In this document: positions 54,785 to 64,000 of the stretch, piece by piece
Numbering within the stretch: position 1 is the first letter of the stretch
How the letters are laid out: every line of letters begins with the position of its first letter
Program-made: the position numbers and the translations under genes
The notes under the pieces: model-generated
The model's input: only the letters and a program-made list of their open reading frames with translations
What the model was told of the DNA's origin: nothing
Database searches by the model: none
Source of the DNA: Limnephilus marmoratus
Taxonomy: Eukaryota > Arthropoda > Insecta > Trichoptera > Limnephilidae
Assembly: GCA_917880885.1 (NCBI GenBank)
Contig: OU862915.1
Location: 35,286,676-35,350,675 of the forward strand
Direction: 5' to 3'
Length of the DNA: 64,000 nt

Positions 54785-55120
54785 GATAACCAACATCTGT
54801 GCCATAGGTCACCCAAAGGATTCGCTGCGTTCGGCGTCATGGCAGGTGCGCTCGGGTTCTTGGGGTGCGGTTTGTCCTGATTTGGGCCCGGTGGATTCAT
54901 CTCAGATCAGGGACTGGTGGAGGAAGGCTTTTTGAGCTCTCCGGACTCTTTCGGAACATCGCAGTGTTTTGAACCCGACAACGCACCATACTCGGAGGGA
55001 TAGACACAATATGACCCCTGATTCTTAACCACTTTTTCCTGTCCAGAACTTCCTCCCCTTAATTGCATTGAGGGGGGAAGGGCTCCGCAGGGATTCCTTT
55101 GTGAAGCTAATGTTAAAAAG
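54785..55120 (+). mobile_element. SINE-A, diverged
   Basis: It has ggataaccaacatctgtgcc, ataggtcacccaaagg, then a diverged middle, and the tail tttgtgaagctaatgttaaa. It is one of the oldest copies by eye. Confidence 0.55.
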
Positions 55121-55907
55121 AATATCTAGTTATGGGGCTAATCGGATGACGGTTAAGAAAATAGTACAACTTTAGTAATAAATTAATTTCAAAATTTAAC
55201 TACGGATTAAACCTTAAGTAATAACTGATATTTAACTTTAACAAAAATATTTATCAAGCCATAAAAACTACAATAATCTCCTTTTTTAAATTGCGCTGCA
55301 TTATCAACCAATCAGAACAAATAAATAAAACTAAATAATTTTCCAAAAAAAAGTTACTTACCTTAAAAAATAAATATTTTATATAAACGCATTATAACAA
55401 TAGAACCTAAGTAAAAATCGTGGCTTCCTCATCAGGCACAGGAGCTCATATTTTCTGAAAAGGTAACGAATGACGAATGATGATCTTAAATATAATATTT
55501 TGTGAAATATATAAATATATGTTACCTGTGCCAGAGAGGGTGAGACGCACAAGTACTGTAGGATAGGCTAGAGGTCCCAATCCACGGAGGCGCCAAATAT
55601 CGGGAGAACGTCGCCTCTTATCTAAGCATTTTGCAGACATAATTCAAATCAAATACATTTTTGAAAAAATCCATGCTTGGTTATGTCCGTTACACAACCC
55701 ATATTAAAATATACTTGTGCGTATATTTATGCGTACGATGCAGATTTTTTACTGTGATAGACTGCTTCCCCCGAGTTACGTAATACAATTTCTAAAGCCT
55801 TTAGGCAACATTGAATATTTCCGAATAAAGCGGATAATAAACCCTTCCCCGCCCACGGACAATAATATTTTTATGAACTCGCTTTATGAACTATGGTAAG
55901 GACATAC
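55121..55907. other. AT-rich with one short ORF
   Basis: No TE recognised. The only notable item is the minus-strand ORF listed separately. Confidence 0.35.
55526..55640 (-). CDS. Possible first exon, unknown product
   Basis: On the minus strand a short frame begins ATG at 55640 (MSAKCLDKRRRSPDIWRLRG, then LGPLAYPTVLVRLTLSGT). It is followed by a possible donor (ggcacag|gtaaca) at about 55526. The stretch is more GC-rich than its flanks. I recognise no family, and a TE fragment is equally possible. Confidence 0.2.
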
Positions 55908-56180
55908 TTTGTGAAGAATTCGAAGGCCGTATATTATTTTACGATGTTTTCGAGGGTTTATTTTCAGAATTTCACATACACTACCATTAACCCTAAAATT
56001 AATTTCTGGTCTTGTTAAATTGTCTGGAAAAATAATATCGTTAAACAAATTAACTTTGATTGCCACTCCGGCTAATTAAGCATTTTACAAACTAAAAGGC
56101 TATTTTCCTTTGTAGGAGTCAAAAGGGTTGGAACTGTGCTCATTTGGTCATCATATTCAAAAGTAGTTTTGTATATTATT

Positions 56181-56440
56181 GACGGCTTCCGTGGTCGAAT
56201 GGGCAAGGCTCTCGACTAGTTAAGTGATAGTATGTCGCGGGTTCAAATCCCGGCATGCACAAATATACGTTATTTGATTGATTTTGCATTTACACAATTT
56301 AATAATTTAAAAAATGTTAAAATATTTCGTTCCAGAGTGGAAAATACTCTCAGAATCCTGTTTCAGTATCGCCCTCATGTAAGACCATCATTTAGAATTG
56401 AAAGGTTGAATGGATTGTTGAAATTCTGTGAAACAACTGA
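56181..56440 (+). mobile_element. SINE-B with tRNA-like head (left arm)
   Basis: The head 56181-56260 has A-box-like ccgtggtcgaatgggc and B box ggttcaaatcc (56240-56250). The anticodon region is not tRNA-like. The body with ccagagtggaaaatactctc and gtaagaccatcatttagaat follows. It is then cut by the Helitron-like segment. Confidence 0.6.
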
Positions 56441-56467
56441 GAAAGAAATTATTATTTGTGTTTACAT

Positions 56468-57050
56468 TTATCTATATATATAAAAATCCAAATATGTTTG
56501 TTTCAGGGTGTGTATGTATGTATATATGTATGTCCGCTATGCGTTGCTAAATCATTCATCCGATTGCGATGCAACTTTGGGCATTTGATGTGCACATGCC
56601 CGCGATGGTTTCTGTATACAATAGTGAGCTTTGGCATCATGAAATTATGCTTTGCTAAACCGTTCACCCAATTGCGATTAAAATTTGGGGATTTGTAGGG
56701 AGGAGTGGGGGGGTGAGCGTGAGGGTGGTGTGGGGAGGGGGGAGGGAAAGTGGGGAGTGTGGAGGGGGAGTGGTGAGGCGGTGGTGTGGTGGAGGAGGGT
56801 GGGGTGGAGGGTGGAGGGGGGTTGGGGGTAGGGGGTTGGTGGTAGGGGGGTGGGAGGGTGGAGGGGGTTGAGTGAGGGTGAGGGTGAGGGGGAGGCTGAG
56901 GTGGAGGGGGTAGTGATGGGGAAGGGGGGAAAGGGGAACTCGGAAGGGTGCGGAATGGTGCGGAAGGGACGGGATCTCGGGAGCGGGGAGGGGAAATAAA
57001 AGCCGCCCGCAGGGCTTAGCAAAAAAACCCGCGGAACGGGTTTTTAACAG
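56468..57050 (+). mobile_element. Helitron-like with G-rich tract (left arm)
   Basis: It starts tctatatatataaaaatcca, a common arthropod Helitron start. Then ttgcgatgcaactttgggca and gtgagctttggcatcatgaa follow, a G-rich low-complexity tract (56697-56950), and near the end the hairpin aaaaacccg/cgggttttt (about 57023-57045). No replicase. The proline-rich ORF at 56678-57022 is an artefact of the tract. Confidence 0.5.
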
Positions 57051-57339
57051 ATAGTTAATAAAAAAATTGTAGGTATTTGATTATTGGGCTTCAGAAAATG
57101 TTGTGTAGATAGGTACCAAGTATTTTAAATGTTTTTTCAAATATTTTTAGTAAATCGAATCTATCAAAATCAGATGTATTTAATTTGATTTAAAGCGCTT
57201 AAATATCAAAACAATAGGTACGTATCTACCTAGTAAATAATATGAACTTTTCGAAGAAAACTTCTTCTAAAAGGTTGTTACTTTGTGATGTCATTATTTA
57301 TTTATTAAAAGAAAATAACTTAGTTTACATCACTTTATT

Positions 57340-57410
57340 TTTTATATTTTATACTATCAACATGTTTCGTGAACCATGTTCACTTCTTCAGGAATAAAAG
57401 TATACTAAAG
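57340..57410 (-). ncRNA. Hammerhead-like motif, Penelope-like element (left arm)
   Basis: Minus strand: CTGAAGA (57391-57385), six-base stem II gtgaac/gttcac with loop atg, GAAA (57368-57365), stem III catg, then TT. Same as the + strand copy at 60806-60880. Confidence 0.55.
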
Positions 57411-57511
57411 TTAAAAAATTAATTATAGATTACATATGGAGAGAAGAAATTGAAGGAGGGGGAAGGGTTGACAATGGTGGAAGTTTCGAAAAATTGGGGA
57501 TTACCAAGCTA

Positions 57512-59058
57512 TTAGAAAGGCCGGTTAAGTGGGAAGATATTTAAAACAGGGTTAACAAAATTTTTTTGCTTATTAATTATGTCAGCTTTGGAATTTACAT
57601 TTTTTCTTATTTCTAAAATTTCTAAATTATTGATTTGCGATGTTTTATATCATGTATGTAATATTTGAAGACCTGAATTTATGTCAAAGCTATGATCATA
57701 TTTTAATAAATGGTCTGCGAACTCAGAATCGCTATTGCCATTTAGTGCTCTGAGGTGCTCTTTAACCCTAATCTCAAAGTTTCTATAAGTTCTACCTATA
57801 TAAAACGAACTACAATCATTACAATTGAGTTTGTAAACCCCTGATTTTTTGGTTTTAATTTCGCTATCTTTATTGTTGAGTATATATTTCTTCAATTTGT
57901 TATTTGTGTAAAACGCTGGTTGAATAGTACTGGGAATATTTTTACTAATAATTTTTGACATATCGTTGTCGACAAATAAAATTCTACGCCAATGTTTATT
58001 GTTATCTTTAGAAATAGGGTAAATATATAATTTGAATAAATTCTGTTTAATTTTTTTATTTAGTATTTCATCTATCAAATTAGAAGAATAGTCATTATTA
58101 ATTGCTATTTGCTTTATGAGATTTAATTCAAAATTATAGTTAAGAGCTGACAAAGGAATTGTAATTAGTCTATTAATCATAGAGTGGAAAGCCGCTAGTT
58201 TTTGAGAAAAGGGATGATTTGAAGAATTATGTATAACAATATCAGTATTCGTATCTTTACGGAAAATATTGAAATCTATTTTTGTACCTGTTAATGTTAA
58301 ATTTAAATCTAAGAAATTTCAACTCTTATCTTTACCAATTTCCAGTGTAAATTTAATGTTTTTATGTAATTTATTTAAAAAATTTAAGAACATGTTCAAT
58401 TGTCTTTCTGATCCTAACCAAATGCAAAATATATCGTCAACATATCTTTTCCAACAATACACATTTTTAAGTAATAACGCACCGCTATTAAAAATCTTAT
58501 TTTCTAAATTATTAACAAAAATATCTGCAATCAAAGGACTCGTACTACTTCCCATACCTAAGCCATCCTTTTGTTTAAATATTGTATTATTAAATTGAAA
58601 GTAATTCTGTTTAAAAATAACATCAAATAATAAAGTAAAATCATGAATTAGGTCTTTCGGCAAAGTTGAAGAATTTAACAAATTATTAATAATGGTTTTA
58701 CTCTCTTCTATTGGAATACTAGGAAATAAATTAACTATATCGAAAGAAACCAACATAGCATGGTTAGGGATTTCCAAATCCTTTAAATAATTAACCAATT
58801 CTACCGAATTCTTAACGGTGTATGTTGGTTGGAATACATTAGTATTAATAATTACATTATTTAATGTTGATGCTACTTTGAAAGTTGGGGCATTACAATT
58901 AGAAACGACTGGCCTAATTGGTTTATTCAATTTATGTATTTTTAACAGACTATAAAGCTTAGGAATCTGTGGGTTACTTAAAATTAATTTTTTATCATTT
59001 TTCAACTTTACAAAAATGTCACTTTTACAATTTTTTACTGCTTGTTTCAACAGGTCTT
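57512..59058 (-). pseudogene. Penelope-like RT-endonuclease (left arm)
   Basis: It reads RT (58319-59050) with AMLVSFDIVNLFPSIPIEES, DGLGMGSSTSPLIADIFVNN and RYVDDIFCIWLG. After a shared stop near 58319, the linker and GIY-YIG endonuclease (57650-58180) follow with KSGVYKLNCNDCSSFYIGRT and SEFADHLLKYDHSF. A second stop at about 57648 is private to this arm. 5'-truncated at the palindrome centre. Confidence 0.85.
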
Positions 59059-60702
59059 ATGGATATTATGGATAGAGGTGATTACATAACCAAGACTATG
59101 GACTTTCTGCAAGGAGACAATTTCGAAATTATCCATATTAACCATATTAAGTGTCAAGACCTGTTGAAACAAGCAGTAAAAAATTGTAAAAGTGACATTT
59201 TTGTAAAGTTGAAAAATGATAAAAAATTAATTTTAAGTAACCCACAGATTCCTAAGCTTTATAGTCTGTTAAAAATACATAAATTGAATAAACCAATTAG
59301 GCCAGTCGTTTCTAATTGTAATGCCCCAACTTTCAAAGTAGCATCAACATTAAATAATGTAATTATTAATACTAATGTATTCCAACCAACATACACCGTT
59401 AAGAATTCGGTAGAATTGGTTAATTATTTAAAGGATTTGGAAATCCCTAACCATGCTATGTTGGTTTCTTTCGATATAGTTAATTTATTTCCTAGTATTC
59501 CAATAGAAGAGAGTAAAACCATTATTAATAATTTGTTAAATTCTTCAACTTTGCCGAAAGACCTAATTCATGATTTTACTTTATTATTTGATGTTATTTT
59601 TAAACAGAATTACTTTCAATTTAATAATACAATATTTAAACAAAAGGATGGCTTAGGTATGGGAAGTAGTACGAGTCCTTTGATTGCAGATATTTTTGTT
59701 AATAATTTAGAAAATAAGATTTTTAATAGCGGTGCGTTATTACTTAAAAATGTGTATTGTTGGAAAAGATATATTGACGATATATTTTGCATTTGGTTAG
59801 GATCAGAAAGACAATTGAACATGTTCTTAAATTTTTTAAATAAATTACATAAAAACATTAAATTTACACTGGAAATTGGTAAAGATAAGAGTTGAAATTT
59901 CTTAGATTTAAATTTAACATTAACAGGTACAAAAATAGATTTCAATATTTTCCGAAAAGATACGAATACTGATATTGTTATACATAATTCTTCAAATCAT
60001 CCCTTTTCTCAAAAACTAGCGGCTTTCCACTCTATGATTAATAGACTAATTACAATTCCTTTGTCAGCTCTTAACTATAATTTTGACTTAAATCTCATAA
60101 AGCAAATAGCAATTAATAATGGCTATTCTTCTAATTTGATAGATGAAATACTAAATAAAAAAATTAAACAGAATTTATTCAAATTATATATTTACCCTAT
60201 TTCTAAAGATAACAATAAACATTGGCGTAGAATTTTATTTGTCGACAACGATATGTCAAAAATTATTAGTAAAAATATTCCCGGTACTATTCAACCAGCG
60301 TTTTACATAAATAACAAATTGAAGAAATATATACTCAACAATAAAGATAGCGAAATTAAAACCAAAAAATCAGGGGTTTACAAACTCAATTGTAATGATT
60401 GTAGTTCGTTTTATATAGGTAGAACTTATAGAAACTTTGAGATTAGGGTTAAAGAGCACCTCAGAGCACTAAATGGCAATAGCGATTCTGAGTTCGCAGA
60501 CCATTTATTAAAATATGATCATAGCTTTGACATAAATTCAGGTCTTCAAATATTACATACAGGATATAAAACATCGCAAATCAATAATTTAGAAATTTTA
60601 GAAATAAGAAAAAATGTAAATTCCAAAGCTGACATAATTAATACGCAAAAATTTTTTGTTAACCCTGTTTTAAATATCTTCCCACTTAACCGGCCTTTCT
60701 AA
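59059..60702 (+). pseudogene. Penelope-like RT-endonuclease (right arm)
   Basis: The coding frame begins in the spacer (MDIMDRGDYITKTMDFLQGD), so this copy extends about 33 codons further upstream than the left one. RT motifs: KSDIFVKLKNDKKLI, NKPIRPVVSNCNAPTFKVAS, MLVSFDIVNLFPSIP (first Asp), GLGMGSSTSPLIADIFV, and YIDDIF (codons 59770-59787). A TGA at 59893-59895 lies in frame and is shared with the left arm. The rest (to 60702) is open in the same frame: a linker, then the GIY-YIG endonuclease (SGVYKLNCNDCSSFYIGRTY, about 60370-60425), ending NIFPLNRPF. This is the RT plus GIY-YIG order of Penelope-like elements. The N-terminal part of the RT and the 5' UTR are missing. Confidence 0.85.
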
Positions 60703-60805
60703 TAGCTTGGTAATCCCCAATTTTTCGAAACTTCCACCATTGTCAACCCTTCCCCCTCCTTCAATTTCTTCTCTCCATATGTAATCTATAATTAATTTTT
60801 TAACT

Positions 60806-60880
60806 TTAGTATACTTTTATTCCTGAAGAAGTGAACATGGTTCACGAAACATGTTGATAGTATAAAATATAAAAAATAAA
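60806..60880 (+). ncRNA. Hammerhead-like motif, Penelope-like element (right arm)
   Basis: CTGAAGA at 60823-60829, stem II gtgaac/gttcac (60831-60836 and 60840-60845, loop atg), GAAA at 60846-60849, stem III catg, then TT at 60854-60855 as cleavage position. Stem I can use tc/ga and, after an internal loop, ttttat/ataaaa. One extra A lies between core and stem II. Hammerheads with short stem III are a known trait of Penelope-like element ends, and this is in the 3' UTR, about 120 bp after the coding end. Confidence 0.55.
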
Positions 60881-61164
60881 GTGATGTAAACTAAGTTATT
60901 TTCTTTTAATAAATAAATAATGACATCACAAAGTAACAACCTTTTAGAAGAAGTTTTCTTCGAAAAATTCATATTATTTACTAGGTAGATACGTACCTAT
61001 TGTTTTGATATTTAAGCGCTTTAAATCAAATTAAATACATCTGATTTTGATAGATTCGAGTTACTAAAAATATTTATAAAAATTTATAAAAACATTTAAA
61101 ATACTTGGTACCTATCTACACAACATTTTCTGAAGCCCAATAATCAAATACCTACGATTTTTTT

Positions 61165-61752
61165 ATTAACTATCTGTTAAAAACCCGTTCCGCAGGTTTT
61201 TTTGCTAAGTCTTGCGGGCGGCTTTTATTTCCCCTCCCCGCTCCCGAGATCCCGTCCCTTCCGCACCATTCCGCACCCTTCCGAGTTCCCCTTTCCCCCC
61301 TCCCCCATCACTACCCCCCTCCACCTCAGCCTCCCCCTCACCCTCACCCTCACTCAACCCCCTCCACCCTCCCACCCCCCTACCACCCACCCCCTACCCC
61401 CAACCCCCCTCCACCCTCCACCCCACCCTCCTCCACCACACCACCGCCTCACCACTCCCCCTCCACACTCCCCACTTTCCCTCCCCCCTCCCCACACCAC
61501 CCTCACGCTCACCCCCCCACTCCTCCCTACAAATCCCCAAATTTTAATCGCAATTGGGTGAACGGTTTAGCAAAGCATAATTTCATGATGCCAAAGCTCA
61601 CTATTGTATACAGAAACCATCGCGGGCATGTGCACATCAAATGCCCAAAGTTGCATCGCAATCGGATGAATGATTTAGCAACGCATAGCGGACATACATA
61701 TATACATACATACACACCCTGAAACAAACATATTTGGATTTTTATATATATA
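61165..61752 (-). mobile_element. Helitron-like with C-rich tract (right arm)
   Basis: Inverted copy of 56468-57050. The C-rich tract at 61240-61535 has slightly different run lengths from its partner. The start tctatatatataaaaatcca lies at about 61733-61752 on the minus strand. Confidence 0.5.
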
Positions 61753-61779
61753 GATAAATGTAAACACAAATAATAATTT

Positions 61780-62031
61780 CTTTCTCAGTTGTTTCACAGA
61801 ATTTCAACAATCCATTCAACCTTTCAATTCTAAATGATGGTCTTACATGAGGGCGATACTGAAACAGGATTCTGAGAGTATTTTCCACTCTGGAACGAAA
61901 TATTTTAACATTTTTTAAATTATTAAATTGTGTAAATGCAAAATCAATCAAATAACGTATATTTGTGCATGCCGGGATTTGAACCCGCGACCTACTATCA
62001 CTTAACTGCCCATTCGACCACGGAAGCCGTC
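61780..62031 (-). mobile_element. SINE-B with tRNA-like head (right arm)
   Basis: Inverted copy of 56181-56440. The head (62031-61965) lacks about 13 bp (aggctctcgacta) compared with the left arm. The B box is intact. This indel is one of the clearest differences between the arms. Confidence 0.6.
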
Positions 62032-62304
62032 AATAATATACAAAACTACTTTTGAATATGATGACCAAATGAGCACAGTTCCAACCCTTTTGACTTCTAC
62101 AAAGGAAAATAGCCTTTTAGTTTGTGAAATGCTTAATTAGCCGGAGTGGCAATCAAAGTTAATTTGTTTAACGATATTATTTGTCCAGACAATTTAACAA
62201 GACCAGAAATCAATTTTAGGGTTAATGGTAGTGTATGTGAAATTCTGAAAATAAACCCTCGAAAACATCGTAAAATAATATACGGCCTTCGAATTCTTCA
62301 CAAA

Positions 62305-64000
62305 TTAGAATTTTAATAAATATGAAATAATATGCATTAGCAAAATGAAATTACCCATTCCACATCATAGAAAATGTGTTGTCGAATTGTGACCCAGCAG
62401 AACAGAATAATATTTTGAGGTGCCATTTTGGCAGGGTATTTTCAGGAATCAACCCTTACTTTTAGATCTCAAATATGCATAAATAATTGGCCCCAGTGCT
62501 ACGGGCATTTCAGGCAACTTTCAAAATGGCCGAATTACGAATTTCAGCGTGAATCCGTTTGAATTCGGAATGAAATTCACCCCTACAGAAGTCGGCTACT
62601 TTACGCAACTTCGGGGGATGAAATTCACCCGTAAAACTTTTTGTTTCATTTCGTAAATAGAAGGCAGATCCTGAATTAATTAAAGAAAATTTCTGACCAT
62701 TGTACAAAGTTGATATTAAAGGGCGAAATTATATAAATATTATTGTATTGGATGAATTCTTAGAAATTGGCAATATCTAGGTATTTGCGTTTCATTTTCA
62801 TTATTTCGAATTGTAAGAACAAAGATATAAGATATTCCATTATTTGTATTCAAGGCAGAAGTTGAAAGATTTTGTTTTGTGAACTTGTTGACACTATTTC
62901 TAATTCTGTGTTTATGAAGTCAGACTCTTTCTGTTGGTAAATTTTGTTATTTCATTACATTTATTCAATAAATACGATGATTTTACTAAATAGACCGGAC
63001 TTTGCTAAAAATACAATTTTTGCTAATGCTGTAAACATTGGATAGTAGTTTTTAGGAATGAGACACCGAACCGTAAATGGTACAAACACCTCCTTTCCGG
63101 AAATTAGTCCAGGAAAATAAACGTTTCGCAAAATAAAATTCTAAAAATGTCACGTTTTTAGTCGATGCACCAATATTATAAATTCAAAAATCCATATTTT
63201 GAAATATTTCACATTGTACTGCCCATGTGCCCATGCAAATTTTCCAAAATAAGTTATTTTGAACATTCTTTTTAGAAGATCCTGAGTAAAAGGTTAAAAA
63301 GATTGTATGTACCATGTTGGCAATCTTTTGAGCGTTTTAGTAATGTGTTTTAGAGTAGAACTCACTTAAAAAAAAAAATTGTAAGGAGAAACATATTTAG
63401 CTAAATCTCCAAAGGAAACGATTTCGTTAACAAGATTCTGTTGAGAAATGCATTGCGAGACAGGATTTTTCTTTCTTGTCCTTGTGTTTTCTTTCAAAAA
63501 TGAACATGAAATACTTGTAAAAAAATGTTTATATTTTTCGCTGAAACATATCCTTCGTTCAAAACACACAAATGCAATTCAGATTTTTTTTTGCTAAATG
63601 CTCTCAGTCTATATTAGTCGGTAAATTCAATCTTTCAATCTCTCGTCTACATAATATTTTCCTACAACTTCCCAATTCTATATGCTGTGAGTAAGTGAGA
63701 ATGCGCCAAGAGGAACTTCAAAACAAAGTCAGCTAATGTTAGGTGTAATTATTTTCAGTTATCGATTGGTTATAAAATAATAATGAAGCCATTTCTTCAA
63801 CTCTATTTTTTGCAAACCTCGTTATACATTTGAATAAGTTAGTTGCCCAACGAAATAAATCTCCAACAACAAAATTAATAGCTTAGAACGGAGGCCTTGA
63901 AAACATTTGGTGATTAATTATAGCAGTTAATTTAGTTTGCATAGCGACAGTGATGAAAAAAAATTCATGTGACATATTTATAAAAAAAATATCAAATGTA
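62305..64000. other. AT-rich flank, nothing recognised
   Basis: No gene or known repeat. The ORFs at 62510-62707 and 63366-63569 (both -) lack recognisable motifs. A duplicated word, gaaattcaccc, at about 62572 and 62620 is the only local repeat I noticed. Confidence 0.4.

Larger units (their letters stand above)
55908..62304. repeat. 6.4-kb near-perfect palindrome
   Basis: The left arm 55908-59058 and right arm 59156-62304 are inverted copies (about 3.15 kb each) with a 97-bp spacer (59059-59155). The arms contain, from outside in: unique sequence, a SINE-B with tRNA-like head, a Helitron-like segment with a G/C-rich tract, and a 5'-truncated Penelope-like element. Proteins from the two arms differ at only a few residues. 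Homology ends abruptly at both outer edges. Since it covers several unrelated elements, it is an inverted duplication of a DNA block rather than a transposition product alone. Confidence 0.95.

Noticed and set aside
56181..56260. tRNA gene
   Set aside because: A and B boxes are good, but there is no acceptor stem or proper anticodon arm. The same head is repeated with SINE-B bodies elsewhere.
56678..57022. Proline-rich ORFs on the minus strand (and mirror 61202-61561)
   Set aside because: They are translations of a G/C-rich low-complexity tract and change with each copy's repeat lengths.
58269..58598. ORFs antisense to the PLE RT (also 59616-59945)
   Set aside because: Shadows of the RT frame, present in both arms only because the arms are copies.

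Overview
The window looks like AT-rich, intron-era animal DNA, most probably from an insect or another arthropod. Evidence: mariner, Jockey/CR1-group and RTE-type LINEs, Penelope-like and DIRS-like retroelements, Helitrons, tRNA-derived SINEs and many MITEs, with no bacterial-type gene organisation. I found no host gene I can name. Two short ORFs (about 49.0 kb and 55.5 kb) could be isolated exons, at low confidence. Nearly everything recognisable is a decayed transposable element (TE), often inserted inside another TE.

Layout. 0-10 kb: copies of two SINE families (called SINE-A and SINE-B here), minisatellites, and an inverted pair of segments with hammerhead-ribozyme-like cores. 10-15 kb: two CR1/Jockey-group LINE fragments, a short Helitron and a LINE 3' piece. 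16-21.3 kb: a Penelope-like element (PLE) remnant split by a full-length two-ORF LINE (16352-20692, 9-bp target duplication), itself split by a MITE. 21.5-24.5 kb: SINE-A, Helitron and LINE tails. 24.75-28.33 kb: a mariner with recognisable TIRs, split by a 2.63-kb hAT-like DNA transposon (8-bp target duplication) carrying a decayed, unfamiliar transposase-like gene. 28.9-35.6 kb: short tandem duplications, tRNA-like SINEs, MITEs, LINE and RTE 3' ends, and an 83-nt poly(A) run. 35.95-42.99 kb: a DIRS-like tyrosine-recombinase retrotransposon with 173-bp inverted terminal repeats and an internal complementary region that joins both ends. 43-46.5 kb: a SINE-A copy interrupted by two LINEs. 47-55 kb: MITEs, SINE-A copies, and a hammerhead-flanked minisatellite. 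55.908-62.304 kb: a near-perfect 6.4-kb palindrome (arms about 3.15 kb, spacer 97 bp) in which two 5'-truncated PLE copies face each other head to head, together with duplicated Helitron-like and tRNA-SINE sequence. 62.3-64 kb: AT-rich DNA with nothing recognised.

How parts relate. The non-autonomous repeats can be matched to partners: SINE-A shares its 3' tail with the LINE at 30.7-31.15 kb, and SINE-B shares its 3' tail with the LINE at 35.2-35.55 kb, so each SINE was probably copied by that LINE lineage. Short-stem-III hammerhead-like motifs recur at PLE 3' ends and at two other loci, which suggests a wider family of ribozyme-bearing retroelements here. No encoded TE protein is intact. Coordinates of repeat edges are by eye and may be off by tens of bases unless a target duplication is stated.
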